Source: Treponema sp. (GTDB lineage Bacteria > Spirochaetota > Spirochaetia > Treponematales > Breznakiellaceae). Taken from it: 49,390 nucleotides of DNA. The number at the start of each line of letters is the position of its first letter. Positions within the stretch are counted from its first letter, which is position 1. Where the stretch lies: contig JAISCR010000036.1 of assembly GCA_031265435.1 (NCBI GenBank), forward strand, positions 1 to 49,390, in the 5' to 3' direction. A model generated the notes under the pieces. It was not told where the DNA came from. It saw only the letters and a program-made list of their open reading frames with translations, and ran no database searches. Below, one piece after another: positions 8,467 to 18,700 of the stretch. The translations under genes were made by a program, and so were the position numbers.

Positions 8467-9765
8467 CTATTCCCCCTTTTCTTTTTCCGTGACCGTTTCC
8501 CGGCTTGCGGGGAAGATAAGGTTGAGGATGATCCCTACCACCGTGGCAAGGGCCACGCCGGCAAGCTGGAACTCCACCCCTTCCGTTATCGCAAAGGCAA
8601 GCCGTCCGCCGCCGATGCCGATGACGAAGATCACGCTGGAAATGGTCAGATTCCGTTTGTCCTTGTAATCAACTCCGCTTTCAACGATGGTACGCAGGCC
8701 GCTTGAGGCGATTATCCCGAAGAGGAGCATGGAGATGCCTCCCAGCACCGGCGTGGGAATGGTCTGAATGAGCGCGCCGAACTTGCGGAAGACCGACAGT
8801 ATTACCGCGATTACCGCCGCCCCGCCGATAACCCATACCGAGTATACCCTGGTGATGGCCATGACACCGATGTTCTCACCGTATGTGGTGTTGGGCGGCC
8901 CTCCCCAGAATGCGGCCCAGGCGGTTGCAATACCGTCGCCGGCCAGGGTGCGGTGAAGGCCGGGGTCTTTATAGAAATCGTATCCGACCACCTTGCTTGT
9001 TACCAGGGTATCACCCAGGTGTTCGCAGATTGTAGCCAGGGAAACGATTATGAAGGTAAGGCAGGGGACAAAGGCAAAGCTGGGAATACCGAACCTGGGC
9101 AGCCCGAACCACGCGGCGTCTTTTATCTCCTGAAAATTGATGATCGCATACGCGGGGAAAAAGAGTCCCATGATCAGGGTGAAGAGATAACCTGACACAA
9201 GACCGATAAGGATCGGAATCGTGCTGAAAAAACCTTTAAGGAAGATGTTGGCTGCCACAGTTATACCGAGGGTTACCGCAGCAATGGAGAGGTATACGAG
9301 GCTGTAGTTACCCGCGCTGTCGTTCATAGCCATGCTCATGGCGGTGGGAGCCAGGTTAAGACCGATCACCACAATTACGCTGCCGATTACCACCGGGGGC
9401 AGGGCCTTGTCCAGCCAGCCCGTTCCGGCAAAACGGATGATGAGTCCCACGATTACATAGAAGATACCGGCCGCCACAGCTCCGCCCAGAGCATAGGGGA
9501 GGCCGTGGCTTGCGGTAATGGCGATGAGGGGCGGGATAAAGGCAAAGGAGGAACCCAGGAAGGCGGGTACCTTTGCGCCGGTACAGAGGATGTAGATCAG
9601 GGTGCCTGTGCCCGCGGTAAACAGGGCCGCCGCAGGATCAAGGCCCGTCAGAATGGGTACCAGAATGGTAGCTCCAAACATGGCAAAGACATGCTGGACA
9701 CTTAAAGGTATCCAGTGGCCCAGATTAGGCCTCTCCCGGGGCCCCCAGTGCATGGTTTGAGTCAT
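8467..9765 (-). CDS. uraA: Uracil/xanthine permease (NCS2 family)
   Basis: 432 residues with the NCS2 fold of about 14 helices. It begins with the typical [15 protein letters not shown] region and contains the family segment [22 protein letters not shown]. It imports uracil or xanthine with protons. The length and the pyrimidine-type [11 protein letters not shown] signature favour a UraA-type uracil carrier, but purine use is not excluded. AAGGAG precedes the ATG. A 30-codon membrane peptide gene lies just upstream on the same strand, with two small hairpins in the ~106-nt gap; no purine riboswitch consensus is present. Confidence 0.92.
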   Translation of the reverse strand: MTQTMHWGPRERPNLGHWIPLSVQHVFAMFGATILVPILTGLDPAAALFTAGTGTLIYILCTGAKVPAFLGSSFAFIPPLIAITASHGLPYALGGAVAAGIFYVIVGLIIRFAGTGWLDKALPPVVIGSVIVVIGLNLAPTAMSMAMNDSAGNYSLVYLSIAAVTLGITVAANIFLKGFFSTIPILIGLVSGYLFTLIMGLFFPAYAIINFQEIKDAAWFGLPRFGIPSFAFVPCLTFIIVSLATICEHLGDTLVTSKVVGYDFYKDPGLHRTLAGDGIATAWAAFWGGPPNTTYGENIGVMAITRVYSVWVIGGAAVIAVILSVFRKFGALIQTIPTPVLGGISMLLFGIIASSGLRTIVESGVDYKDKRNLTISSVIFVIGIGGGRLAFAITEGVEFQLAGVALATVVGIILNLIFPASRETVTEKEKGE

Positions 9766-9871
9766 AAAAACTCCTTTTTATTCGCAATCCTGGGTTCATA
9801 CCCCGGAGCTTGCTCCTATTCTACTGTAGTTTAGTACGGAATTATTCAACCTACAAGAGGTTAAAATTACG

Positions 9872-9964
9872 TTACCTTTTATCTTTTTTTGTTCTCCAAA
9901 CACCATACCAAAGAATACCGGCAAGTAAGAAAAAGCCAATTGTCAGTATTATTTGAACTGTCAT
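9872..9964 (-). CDS. Small single-pass membrane protein (30 residues) upstream of uraA
   Basis: The peptide starts MTVQIILTIGFFLLAGIL, continues WYGVWRT, and ends with the basic tail KKDKR. It therefore has one transmembrane helix and a positively charged cytosolic C-terminus. GGAGG is placed five bases before the ATG, which strongly supports translation. It is on the same strand as uraA and ends about 106 nt before it. This resembles small accessory subunits of secondary transporters (for example MetS-like peptides), so a role with UraA is suggested but not shown. It was found by eye and would be missed by ordinary length cut-offs. Confidence 0.65.
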   Translation of the reverse strand: MTVQIILTIGFFLLAGILWYGVWRTKKDKR

Positions 9965-10026
9965 ATCATCCTCCAATCCATTTCAAAATTATATACCAGG
10001 CTGAACATTATGGATAGTATTGAATT

Positions 10027-11514
10027 ATGTCTGCCATTGTTCTTGCCTCAATCAACGCCAAATGGATACATCCCAGCCTGGCCCTCCGTCTTCTCAAGGC
10101 AAACCTGGGGGAACTGGAAGAACACTGTGAGATACTGGAATTCGCCCTCCGCCAGCCCCCGGAGGAGCAGCTTGAAGCCATTCTTGCGGCAAGACCCCGG
10201 ATTCTCGGCCTCTCGGTCTCAATATGGAACCACCGGGCAACACTGGAACTGCTCAAGGCCCTGAAAGCGGCATCCGGCGCAAGGCCGGACTCTTCCGCCC
10301 TTCCCTTTGTTGTTCTGGGCGGGCCTGAAGTCTCCTTTCTGCCTGAAAATGCGGAGATCTTCCGCCATGCAGGCTGCGTGATTCGGGGTGAGGGAGAACA
10401 GGTCTTCCCTGTGTTATGCGGCGATATTCTTGCCGGCAGGAAACCCGCGGATAAATTTATCCACGCAGAACCGGTAGATGTAACTTCGCCCCTCTTCGAT
10501 CCCGCGTACCGGCTCTATACGGATGAGGACCTTAAACACAAACTCTGCTATGTGGAATCCAGCCGGGGCTGTCCCTTCGGCTGCGGGTTTTGCTTAAGCC
10601 CCGCGGAAAGCCGGGGCAAAGTCCGGGAATTCCCGCTGGAGCCTTTTCTTGCACACATGGAAAGCCTGCTCCGCCGGGGCGTAAAGACATTCAAATTTCT
10701 GGATCGCAGTTTTAATGTCAATAGTGCGAGGGCCGTCAGTATCATTGAATTTTTCCTTAAGCATACGGATGAATTTTCGGAGATTCATTTTGAGATGGTG
10801 CCTTCTCTCTTTCCGCGGGAACTTGTGGAGGCGATGAGCCGTTTCCCGCCGGGGAAGCTGCGTCTTGAGATAGGCATTCAGACACTCAACAGTAATACTG
10901 CGGCAATTATTAACCGGGCCGGGAATACGGAAGAAGGGCCCGCATGCCTCCGCATGCTCCGGGAAAAAACCGGGGCGCTTATCCACGCAGACCTCATCGC
11001 CGCGCTGCCGGGGGAAGATTTTTCTTCCTTTGCCACAGGATTTGACCGGCTCTGGCTGGCCCTGACTGCAGGCTCCCTTTCTGCCGCAGGCTTTGAAATT
11101 CAGCCCGGCATATTGAAGCTGCTTCCCGGTTCCTCCCTCGCCCGCGGTAATGCACAAGCCGCTGAAAGCGGTGTCGTACAACCAACTTCCTTACGCCCGC
11201 AGAGCGAAGGGACACATTCATACGGCATGCATTTTCGGGCGGAAGCGCCTTACGAAGCCGTTTCCACTGCGGCCCTTTCGGAAACAGAACTTGACGCCAT
11301 CAAAAACTTTGCCCGCTTTTGGGAACTTATCGTAAACCGCGGCCCCTTTCCCGATCTTGTGCCGCTTCTCTTTCCCCCGGGCAAGCCGGTCTTTTATCAT
11401 TTTATGGAACTCAGCCGTTTTCTCCTTGTCCGTTTCGGCCGAAACTGGGGCATAGACCGGAAAGATCTGCGTAACGCGCTGGAAGATTTTTGTTCCCTTC
11501 CTTCTTCCAAATAA
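10027..11514 (+). CDS. B12-binding-domain radical SAM protein (DUF4080 type)
   Basis: 495 residues. An N-terminal cobalamin-binding-like Rossmann domain (ASINAKWIHPSLALRLLKA) is followed by a radical SAM domain with CX3CX2C (Cys182, Cys186, Cys189 in GCPFGCGFC). A DUF4080-like C-terminus follows. Such proteins cleave SAM at a [4Fe-4S] cluster; the reaction of this family is unknown. A 71-bp repeat (11150-11220) inserts a low-complexity segment starting at NAQAAES after SSLARG. It is about 80 % identical to one in the Rsm22 gene. No Shine-Dalgarno is seen and AT-rich boxes lie right before the ATG. Confidence 0.85.
   Translation: MSAIVLASINAKWIHPSLALRLLKANLGELEEHCEILEFALRQPPEEQLEAILAARPRILGLSVSIWNHRATLELLKALKAASGARPDSSALPFVVLGGPEVSFLPENAEIFRHAGCVIRGEGEQVFPVLCGDILAGRKPADKFIHAEPVDVTSPLFDPAYRLYTDEDLKHKLCYVESSRGCPFGCGFCLSPAESRGKVREFPLEPFLAHMESLLRRGVKTFKFLDRSFNVNSARAVSIIEFFLKHTDEFSEIHFEMVPSLFPRELVEAMSRFPPGKLRLEIGIQTLNSNTAAIINRAGNTEEGPACLRMLREKTGALIHADLIAALPGEDFSSFATGFDRLWLALTAGSLSAAGFEIQPGILKLLPGSSLARGNAQAAESGVVQPTSLRPQSEGTHSYGMHFRAEAPYEAVSTAALSETELDAIKNFARFWELIVNRGPFPDLVPLLFPPGKPVFYHFMELSRFLLVRFGRNWGIDRKDLRNALEDFCSLPSSK
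11150..11220 (+). repeat. 71-bp protein-embedded repeat, copy A
   Basis: This stretch aligns without gaps to 20298-20228 on the minus strand, with 57 of 71 bases identical. Shared blocks include CAAGCCGCTGAAAG, CAACTTCCTTACGC and GGGAC-CAT. Both copies sit inside protein genes of unrelated function and are read in the same frame. The inverted pair CCGCT-GAA-AGCGG is present in this copy. The differences are spread evenly over codon positions (5, 5 and 4), which argues against selection on the encoded peptide. Confidence 0.75.
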
Positions 11515-11516
11515 AC

Positions 11517-11978
11517 CTAATCTATCCCGATTGATAAACATATTGTCTCGTTGTCATATATTTTAAAGGGTATGCTGATCAGCCGTTCTCTCTCCGTTGG
11601 CCATACTACAAAATGAGCTTTTTTCTTGATTACCCTGGGTAATGATATTTTTAACTGATATTCGTCTTCCAGCTCTTTTTTTATATTCCCTGCTATAATG
11701 TTTATAATTTCTCCTATTGCGTCTACTACTTCATCATCCAAAAAACTATGATGTGCTCCTGTCAGATAATTGGTTATTTTAATCGCCGTTACGCTTTTCA
11801 TTGAAATTACCGCCAAACCGTGTGCGCTGCCTGACATTGTAATGATGCCGCTTATTTCCCATTCCTGAAATTCTTTTTTTGATGTGAACATGACTTTATC
11901 TGCTTTTATATCACAAGCGGCAAATTCTTTGAATACCATAGTACAGACTTTTATAAAACTGTTTATATAGTCAAGCAT
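11517..11978 (-). CDS. cheX: Chemotaxis CheY-P phosphatase CheX
   Basis: 153 residues with the CheX/CheC/FliY signature: an acidic residue then E-x-x-N in the helix DAIGEIINIIAGNIKKEL, and a second half KISLPRVI typical of CheX. CheX dephosphorylates CheY-P and is the main phosphatase of spirochaete chemotaxis. The start at 11978 (MLDYINSF) was chosen because GGAGG lies five bases upstream. A longer reading frame reaching 12032 would include this Shine-Dalgarno and is unlikely. No other chemotaxis gene is adjacent. Its stop is two bases beyond the stop of the convergent radical SAM gene. Confidence 0.88.
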   Translation of the reverse strand: MLDYINSFIKVCTMVFKEFAACDIKADKVMFTSKKEFQEWEISGIITMSGSAHGLAVISMKSVTAIKITNYLTGAHHSFLDDEVVDAIGEIINIIAGNIKKELEDEYQLKISLPRVIKKKAHFVVWPTERERLISIPFKIYDNETICLSIGID

Positions 11979-12109
11979 CATTTCCTCCAAATGGCGTCTA
12001 TCCATAAAGCCGGCCACCTTATATACCGGCAAACCCCCCAGGGCACAAGTGCCTTACGCCGGACTTTATTATGGTTTATTCAATACCATTTGATCAATAG
12101 CCCCGCCCT

Positions 12110-13021
12110 TCAGAATCCGGCCTTCGATATTCCCCTCCGGAAATCATCAGCCTGTTTTCGGAGCTGCTTGATATAAAGATCGCTGTTTGCCCAGTAATAG
12201 GCAAAGGCAAGAAGATCAACGGAGGCTGCGGTATAGAATTTGTGTTTGCCGGAATTGTTATGCCAGGATGTGTTCAGGCCCACAATCTGTACCGGCATTC
12301 TAAAGGCTTTGTATTCCTTCCTGAACCTGAACTGAAAACCCGCAGTAACGGTAAAATTGCGGTAATCTATGTCCTTCCAGTCCCTAAAGCTCAGGTAATT
12401 TGCCGAAACAAAGGGACCGCCCAGAATATTCATTTCATTCGGAGATATTTTCTTTGCAAAATAGCCGGTTTTATTGATCAGGTTATAATAGATGCCAAGA
12501 TTGAGACAGTCCAGGTAATCTTCCTTGCCTCCATTATCCTGCGGATAGTAACGGTACCTTAAAAGATTTATTTCAAGGCCCAGGCTTGAATCCCTGTGCT
12601 CGATGAATATGTCGAATATATTGAGAAAGAGGCTGATACTGTTTATATTCAAAGGCAATGCCAGGCCGATACCTGCCTCGCCCAGATTCCAGGAATAATA
12701 ATAATTCCCCGTACGTCTCTTGCCTGTAACGGAAATCGCAGGCTCCCTGACTGTTTCCGGGGGAGCAAGTTCGGCCGGTTCAAAATATGCTTCCGTTTCC
12801 CGGGAGAACAGGCCGCTATAGTACGTTTCTTTTCTTTGCAGTGTTAATTCCCGCCCGGGGGCAAAAGAAAAATGCAGTTCGCGGTAATCGGGGAAAACGA
12901 TGTAATTATCTTTCTCCAGGAGATACATTATATATTGATCGCCAAACAAAAAATTTTGCTTTTCTTCGCAATAGAGTGAAAAGGAAACGCATAAAACAAG
13001 GACTCCGACAGAAAAACGCAC
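12110..13021 (-). CDS. Secreted, probably outer-membrane protein of unknown function, coupled to atpC
   Basis: 303 residues, beginning with a signal peptide (MRFSVGVLVLCVSFSLYC then EEKQ). Many alternating aromatic/hydrophobic strands (for example TGNYYYSWNLGEAG, NLLRYRYYPQD, FTVTAGFQFRFR) suggest a beta-barrel or beta-sandwich. No family is recognised. The start is GTG, whose G is also the last base of the atpC stop (TAGTG). The gene is therefore translationally coupled to the ATP synthase operon. Whether this is functional or simply read-through is unknown. Cys18 could serve as a lipoprotein site, although the preceding residues are not a strong lipobox. Confidence 0.75.
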   Translation of the reverse strand: MRFSVGVLVLCVSFSLYCEEKQNFLFGDQYIMYLLEKDNYIVFPDYRELHFSFAPGRELTLQRKETYYSGLFSRETEAYFEPAELAPPETVREPAISVTGKRRTGNYYYSWNLGEAGIGLALPLNINSISLFLNIFDIFIEHRDSSLGLEINLLRYRYYPQDNGGKEDYLDCLNLGIYYNLINKTGYFAKKISPNEMNILGGPFVSANYLSFRDWKDIDYRNFTVTAGFQFRFRKEYKAFRMPVQIVGLNTSWHNNSGKHKFYTAASVDLLAFAYYWANSDLYIKQLRKQADDFRRGISKAGF

Positions 13022-13428
13022 TAGCCCTGATCCGCAACCTTGAGCCGCATCCGCGCACGCCTCAGACCGGCCCTGGCATTGTCCATTTCAAACTTGAGCA
13101 TTCCCGATTGAAGGTTCTGTATTGCGCTTTTCATGGCGGCCTGTGCCCGCTCACGGTCTATCTCCTGCGGCCATTCGGCGGCGTCAACCATCAGTATGGT
13201 CTTGTGGTCTTTCACTTCGAGAATTCCGTCGGTAACAAAGGCGTTTTTCCATTCCCCGTTTTCGTCCTTTATTTTAAGCAGGCCGGTAGAGACCGGAGCG
13301 GTGAAGAATGAATGATTGGCATAAACGGTAATTTCCCCGTCAACAAGACTCACCGTTATTGCCTGTACCTGCCCCGCAAAGAAACGGCGATAGGGGGTAT
13401 GTACCTCAAAGGGAAAATGTACAGCCAT
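13021..13428 (-). CDS. atpC: F1 ATP synthase subunit epsilon
   Basis: 135 residues: an N-terminal beta-sandwich (FEVHTPYRRFFAGQVQAITV, DGEITVYANHS) followed by the C-terminal helical hairpin (DRERAQAAMKSAIQ and ARAGLRRARMRLKVA). It is part of the central stalk and can inhibit ATP hydrolysis. It begins two bases after atpD and its stop overlaps the GTG of the next, secreted-protein gene. The length is normal for the family. Confidence 0.93.
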   Translation of the reverse strand: MAVHFPFEVHTPYRRFFAGQVQAITVSLVDGEITVYANHSFFTAPVSTGLLKIKDENGEWKNAFVTDGILEVKDHKTILMVDAAEWPQEIDRERAQAAMKSAIQNLQSGMLKFEMDNARAGLRRARMRLKVADQG

Positions 13429-13430
13429 AC

Positions 13431-14828
<1,398 letters not shown>

Positions 14829-14867
14829 TCAATGAATTTGTCCGTAAAACTGAAATTTCCAAACAAA

Positions 14868-15755
14868 CTAATCACTCAATGCGGCCGATCCGCCGATAAT
14901 TTCCGTCATTTCCTGGGTAATGTTTGCCTGACGGGCACGGTTGTAGTTTATCTGCAGTGTCCCCAGCATTTCTTCCGCACTTTTGCTGGCTTCGTCCATG
15001 GCTGTCATCCGGGCGCTTTGCTCGCTCACATAGGACTCCACCAGGGAACCGTAGACGATCCCCTTGATATAGAGGGGAACCAATGCGTCAAAAAGCGCCG
15101 TCTTCGATGGAAGAAATTCAAAGTGCAGTTCCACCCGTTCCTGTCCTTCCCGGGCGGCAAGTTCCTCCTGCATCTTCTGCTTGTTCAGGGGAAGAATCTG
15201 CCGTTCCGCAGGCAGCAGTTTTATTGTCGAATGCATGTGGGTATAGATAATGTGTACTTCGTCAAAGACGCCCCACAGATACTGCGAGACAATGTAGTCT
15301 GTAATTTCCTTGGCGTCCTCCACCGTCGGCATTCGGGAGCGGAAGGAAAAATTCTCCAGAATAAGATACGGCGAATGTATAAAGTAACGGTACCCAATGG
15401 CGCCAGTCAGAATAAGGAGGGGGTTCTTCACTTTTGCGCAGAGTTCATTCACCCGGCGGCAGATATTGGCGTTGTAACCTCCGGCAAGGCCCTTGTCGCT
15501 GGTCACCGCAACAACGGCAGTATGGTAAACCATGTCCCGGTCCGGACGGCGGAAGAATTGACTCTCCACCTGTTTTGTGCCGCTCAAAATATCGTACATG
15601 GATTTCTGAATCCGGGTAAAGTAGGGTTCCGTATCCTCAAGCACCCGCCTGCCCTTACGGAGCTTGGCGGTAGAGATAAGGTTCATCGCCCTGGTAACCT
15701 GCAGTGTCTGTCTGATCGCCTTCATTCGCAGGCGTACGTCCCGTAAATTAGCCAT
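14868..15755 (-). CDS. atpG: F1 ATP synthase subunit gamma
   Basis: 295 residues, the central rotor shaft. The N-terminal helix (MANLRDVRLRMKAIRQT then LQVTRAMNLIS) and the C-terminal helix (EQSARMTAMDEASKSAEEML) carry the typical conserved residues. The middle Rossmann-like region (VVAVTSDKGLAGGYNANI) is present. It starts two bases after atpA. A 54-nt spacer without special structure separates it from atpD. Confidence 0.97.
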   Translation of the reverse strand: MANLRDVRLRMKAIRQTLQVTRAMNLISTAKLRKGRRVLEDTEPYFTRIQKSMYDILSGTKQVESQFFRRPDRDMVYHTAVVAVTSDKGLAGGYNANICRRVNELCAKVKNPLLILTGAIGYRYFIHSPYLILENFSFRSRMPTVEDAKEITDYIVSQYLWGVFDEVHIIYTHMHSTIKLLPAERQILPLNKQKMQEELAAREGQERVELHFEFLPSKTALFDALVPLYIKGIVYGSLVESYVSEQSARMTAMDEASKSAEEMLGTLQINYNRARQANITQEMTEIIGGSAALSD

Positions 15756-15757
15756 AA

Positions 15758-17260
15758 TTAACGGACGCTCTCTTTGTATGCTTCAATGGCGGCGGAGAGT
15801 TCCTGTTCGTTTTCCACCGTGAGTACGCCGCTCCCGGCGATGCTCTCCAGAAGTTCGGCAGATTTAAGCTTAAGAGATTCCAGATACGCTTTTACAAAAG
15901 AGGCGACTTTTTCGGCAGGAACATCCATCAGGTGTCCGTTCACCGCAAGAAAGAGAATCACCACCTCTTCCTCCATGGCGTAGGGCTTGAACTGAGGCTG
16001 CTTGAGAACCTCCATGAGCCGCTCTCCCTGGGAAAGCTTGTCCTGGGTAGCCTTGTCAAGATCGCTGCCAAACTGGGCAAAGGCGGCCATCTCCCGGTAC
16101 TGGGCCAGATCGAGACGCAGGCGGCCCGAAATTTTTCGAATAGCCCTGGTCTGCGCCGAACCGCCCACACGGCTTACCGAAAGCCCCACATCAACCGCCG
16201 GCCTGAAGCCCGCATTGAAAAGCTCTGAATCGAGAAATATCTGACCGTCGGTAATTGATATGACATTGGTAGGTATATATGAAGAAATATCTCCCGCCTG
16301 GGTTTCCACACTGGGAATGGCGGTAATGGAACCGCCGCCGCGCTTTTCGGAAAGTTTTGCCGCCCGTTCAAGAAGCCGCGAATGGAGGTAGAACACATCC
16401 CCGGGAAAAGCCTCCCGGCCCGGAGGTCTGCGGAGAAGCAGGCTGATTGTCCTGTAGGCCACGGCATGCTTGCTCAGATCATCATACACAATCAGTACGT
16501 CTTTTCCCTGATGCATGAAGTGTTCCGCCATGGCTACCGCCGAATAGGGAGCCAGATACTGAAGGGCCGCAGAGTCGGAGGCGCTGGCAAGGACTACAAA
16601 GGTATAATCCATGGCGCCGGCCTTTTCCATGTTGTGGATTATGGCCGCCACGCTGGAAGACTTTTGCCCTATGGCGCAGTAGACGCAGTAGACACCCTTA
16701 CCCTTCTGGTTGATAATCGCATCCACGGCAAGAGCGGTCTTCCCGGTCTGCCGGTCGCCGATAATAAGTTCCCGCTGGCCCCGTCCCACGGGAATCATGG
16801 CGTCAACGGAAAGGGCGCCGGTTTGAAGGGGAGTATCAACGCTGCCCCGGTCAATAACAGGAGCGGCCGGAGCTTCCACAGGAAGCCATGCTTCCCCAGT
16901 GATGGGCCCCTTGCCGTCTACCGGCTCGCCCAGAGGGTTCAGCACCCGGCCCATAAGGGACATTCCGGAAGGTACGGAAACAACCCGGCCCGTACCTTTG
17001 ACCTCTTCACCATCCTTCACCAGGGATTCTCCGGAGAGAAGCACACAGCCTACTCTGTCTTCTTCCAGGTTGAGAACGATCCCCGTGGCCCCGGAACTGA
17101 ACTCCACCAATTCTCCGTAAACAGCTTTTTCAAGACCGTACACACTGGCTACCGCATCTCCCACCTGAACTACTATTCCCGAAGAATCGGTGGAAGCCCT
17201 GCCCTCCCAGTGCTGTAACTCTTCCTGTAAAACCTTGGTAAGGTCTCCAAAATTCACCAT
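15758..17260 (-). CDS. atpA: F1 ATP synthase subunit alpha
   Basis: 500 residues with the P-loop [11 protein letters not shown] near residue 170, [15 protein letters not shown], and the [11 protein letters not shown] region carrying the conserved arginine used as arginine finger. It forms the non-catalytic nucleotide sites. Unlike the tight spacing elsewhere in the operon, 116 nt separate it from atpH, and that gap holds a palindromic element flanked by direct repeats. AGAGGTTATC lies before the ATG as a modest ribosome binding site. Confidence 0.98.
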   Translation of the reverse strand: MVNFGDLTKVLQEELQHWEGRASTDSSGIVVQVGDAVASVYGLEKAVYGELVEFSSGATGIVLNLEEDRVGCVLLSGESLVKDGEEVKGTGRVVSVPSGMSLMGRVLNPLGEPVDGKGPITGEAWLPVEAPAAPVIDRGSVDTPLQTGALSVDAMIPVGRGQRELIIGDRQTGKTALAVDAIINQKGKGVYCVYCAIGQKSSSVAAIIHNMEKAGAMDYTFVVLASASDSAALQYLAPYSAVAMAEHFMHQGKDVLIVYDDLSKHAVAYRTISLLLRRPPGREAFPGDVFYLHSRLLERAAKLSEKRGGGSITAIPSVETQAGDISSYIPTNVISITDGQIFLDSELFNAGFRPAVDVGLSVSRVGGSAQTRAIRKISGRLRLDLAQYREMAAFAQFGSDLDKATQDKLSQGERLMEVLKQPQFKPYAMEEEVVILFLAVNGHLMDVPAEKVASFVKAYLESLKLKSAELLESIAGSGVLTVENEQELSAAIEAYKESVR

Positions 17261-17265
17261 GATAA

Positions 17266-17320
17266 CCTCTATTTCGAGTCTGTCTATAATGTGGACACTT
17301 TATGGACAGACTCTATTTCG
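17266..17320. repeat. Palindromic element with flanking 10-bp direct repeats between atpH and atpA
   Basis: GAGTCTGTC (17276-17280 plus 17281-17284) is exactly inverted as GACAGACTC (17305-17313). The pairing continues inward through ATAA/TTAT and GTG/CAC, leaving a 2-base loop, so almost the whole 38 bp is self-complementary. The outer ends overlap a 10-bp direct repeat, CTCTATTTCG, on both sides. This is the layout of a small inserted palindrome with a target duplication, or of a processing or attenuation hairpin inside the operon. Confidence 0.6.
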
Positions 17321-17376
17321 TGCGGTCAAACAACCACGCTATAAAATCGAAATAAAATCGAACAAGAAGCAAAGCT

Positions 17377-17913
17377 TCATGAATGTCCTCCAAGGTCCCG
17401 TTTCATCCTCTTCAAGGCCCCGCTAAGGCTGGCGTCAATTAAAAACCCCGCCGCCCTGAGCCTGTAGCCTCCCAGAAGCTCCGGTTCAAGCCGCTCCTTC
17501 AAACGGATGTTTTTGGCGCCGGTCCTCCGTTTCAGGGCCTCTTCGAATTCCCTCATGAAGGAATCCTCCGGTTTCACCGCATACTCAAGGAGCCCCTGAA
17601 GGGTGCCCTGCCGCCTGTCGATACAGGCCCCGACAGCTTCAATAAGCCGGTCAAGCTTAGCCAGATGACCATGCATGACAACCAGGGAAACAAACCGGCA
17701 GCTTATTTCAAAACTCCACTCATGTTCAAAACCGGTTTTTTTTCCGGTACTGCGGATCATCGCCTCAAGGCGCCGGGATGCCAAAAGACCGGATACCTTT
17801 CCGGGAATCGTTTTCACGATGAGGGCAAGCGCCCTGAGGGTTTCAAGACCCGCTTCGGCTTCTTCATCCAGCAGATTTACAAAGGCGTCTGCCCAGCGCT
17901 CAGGAACGAACAT
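17377..17913 (-). CDS. atpH: F1 ATP synthase subunit delta (OSCP)
   Basis: 178 residues, helical N-terminal domain (ERWADAFVNLLDEE) and the conserved C-terminal segment GGYRLRAAGFLIDASLSGALKRMKRDL. It joins the F1 head to the peripheral stalk. Its first 14 bases overlap the end of atpF, showing coupled translation. As is usual for this subunit the sequence is weakly conserved, and position and the C-terminal motif make the call. Confidence 0.93.
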   Translation of the reverse strand: MFVPERWADAFVNLLDEEAEAGLETLRALALIVKTIPGKVSGLLASRRLEAMIRSTGKKTGFEHEWSFEISCRFVSLVVMHGHLAKLDRLIEAVGACIDRRQGTLQGLLEYAVKPEDSFMREFEEALKRRTGAKNIRLKERLEPELLGGYRLRAAGFLIDASLSGALKRMKRDLGGHS

Positions 17914-18397
17914 CAGGTCTCCCCAGTTCCTCGATCAGTATCCGCGCATATTCCGTTTCGTCCCCGCCCCTGAGTTCCCGTTTGAGGAGCCGTCCCGAGG
18001 CGGCCACCACCAGGGCGGCGGCTTCAACCTTGAAGAGGGCAACGGCGGCCTGGCGTTCCGCTTCAACCTGTTTGCGGCCGTTGGACACAAGAATTTCCGC
18101 CTGGGCTTTGGCTTCGGATACTATGGCATCAGCCTGCTTTTCCGCCTTTTCCCATGTACTTTTGAGAATCTTCTCCGCCTCATGGGAAGTCTGCTTAAGC
18201 TGGGCATCCCGCTGTTCAAGGAGCATTTTAGCCTGGGTCTTCTCCCGCTCCGCATTGGCAAGAGCTTCCTCTATCTTCTTTGTCCTGGCCTCCATGAAAC
18301 TGCTCACCGGCTTGAAGAGAATCGCCCTGAGTATAAAAAAGAGAATCCCGATGTTGATGATCGTGATGAGGAAGGTAACTGCCGAAGGGCTGATCAT
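17900..18397 (-). CDS. atpF: F0 ATP synthase subunit b
   Basis: 165 residues: one N-terminal membrane helix (FLITIINIGILFFILRAILF) followed by a long charged coiled coil rich in E/K/A/Q (EALANAEREKTQAKMLLEQR). It forms the peripheral stalk. There is a single b gene and no b' gene, so a b2 homodimer is expected. It starts three bases after atpE and overlaps atpH. Confidence 0.96.
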   Translation of the reverse strand: MISPSAVTFLITIINIGILFFILRAILFKPVSSFMEARTKKIEEALANAEREKTQAKMLLEQRDAQLKQTSHEAEKILKSTWEKAEKQADAIVSEAKAQAEILVSNGRKQVEAERQAAVALFKVEAAALVVAASGRLLKRELRGGDETEYARILIEELGRPDVRS

Positions 18398-18400
18398 CTC

Positions 18401-18628
18401 TTATGCCTTGGTAAAGATGAGAATTGCTACCACGAAGCCGTAAATGGCGGTGGCTTCCGCAAGCGCGATACCGAGAAAGAAGGCGGTCATGATCTTCCCC
18501 GAAGCCTCAGGCTGCCGGGAAATTGCCTCGGCTGTCCGTCCGGTAGCGATGCCGATGCCGATACCTGCACCGAGTCCTGCCACTACCGCAATACCTGCCC
18601 CGATCAAAAACAACAAACTCGTTTCCAT
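18401..18628 (-). CDS. atpE: F0 ATP synthase subunit c (ring)
   Basis: 75 residues, two helices joined by the polar loop SRQPEASG. The first helix has the GxGxGxG packing motif (Gly20-Gly26), the second the ion-binding Glu58 in LAEATAIYG. Compared with the known Na+-type ring of Ilyobacter, the positions equivalent to Gln32, Val63 and Ser66 are Ile25, Leu56 and Ala59, so the classical Na+ ligand set is absent. Proton coupling is therefore predicted, though the Thr-x-x-Tyr part is retained. GGAGG precedes the start. Confidence 0.97.
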   Translation of the reverse strand: METSLLFLIGAGIAVVAGLGAGIGIGIATGRTAEAISRQPEASGKIMTAFFLGIALAEATAIYGFVVAILIFTKA

Positions 18629-18700
18629 AAGTCCTCCGTTATAAAATCTCTCTATCTTAGTGAACTTGTTCGGTTTCGGAACAAGCTCAGTAATCTAAAA

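Noticed and set aside
9766..9871. Purine or other riboswitch before uraA
   Set aside because: The conserved purine-riboswitch core bases are absent; only short hairpins (GGAGC/GCTCC and GGG/CCC types) are present.
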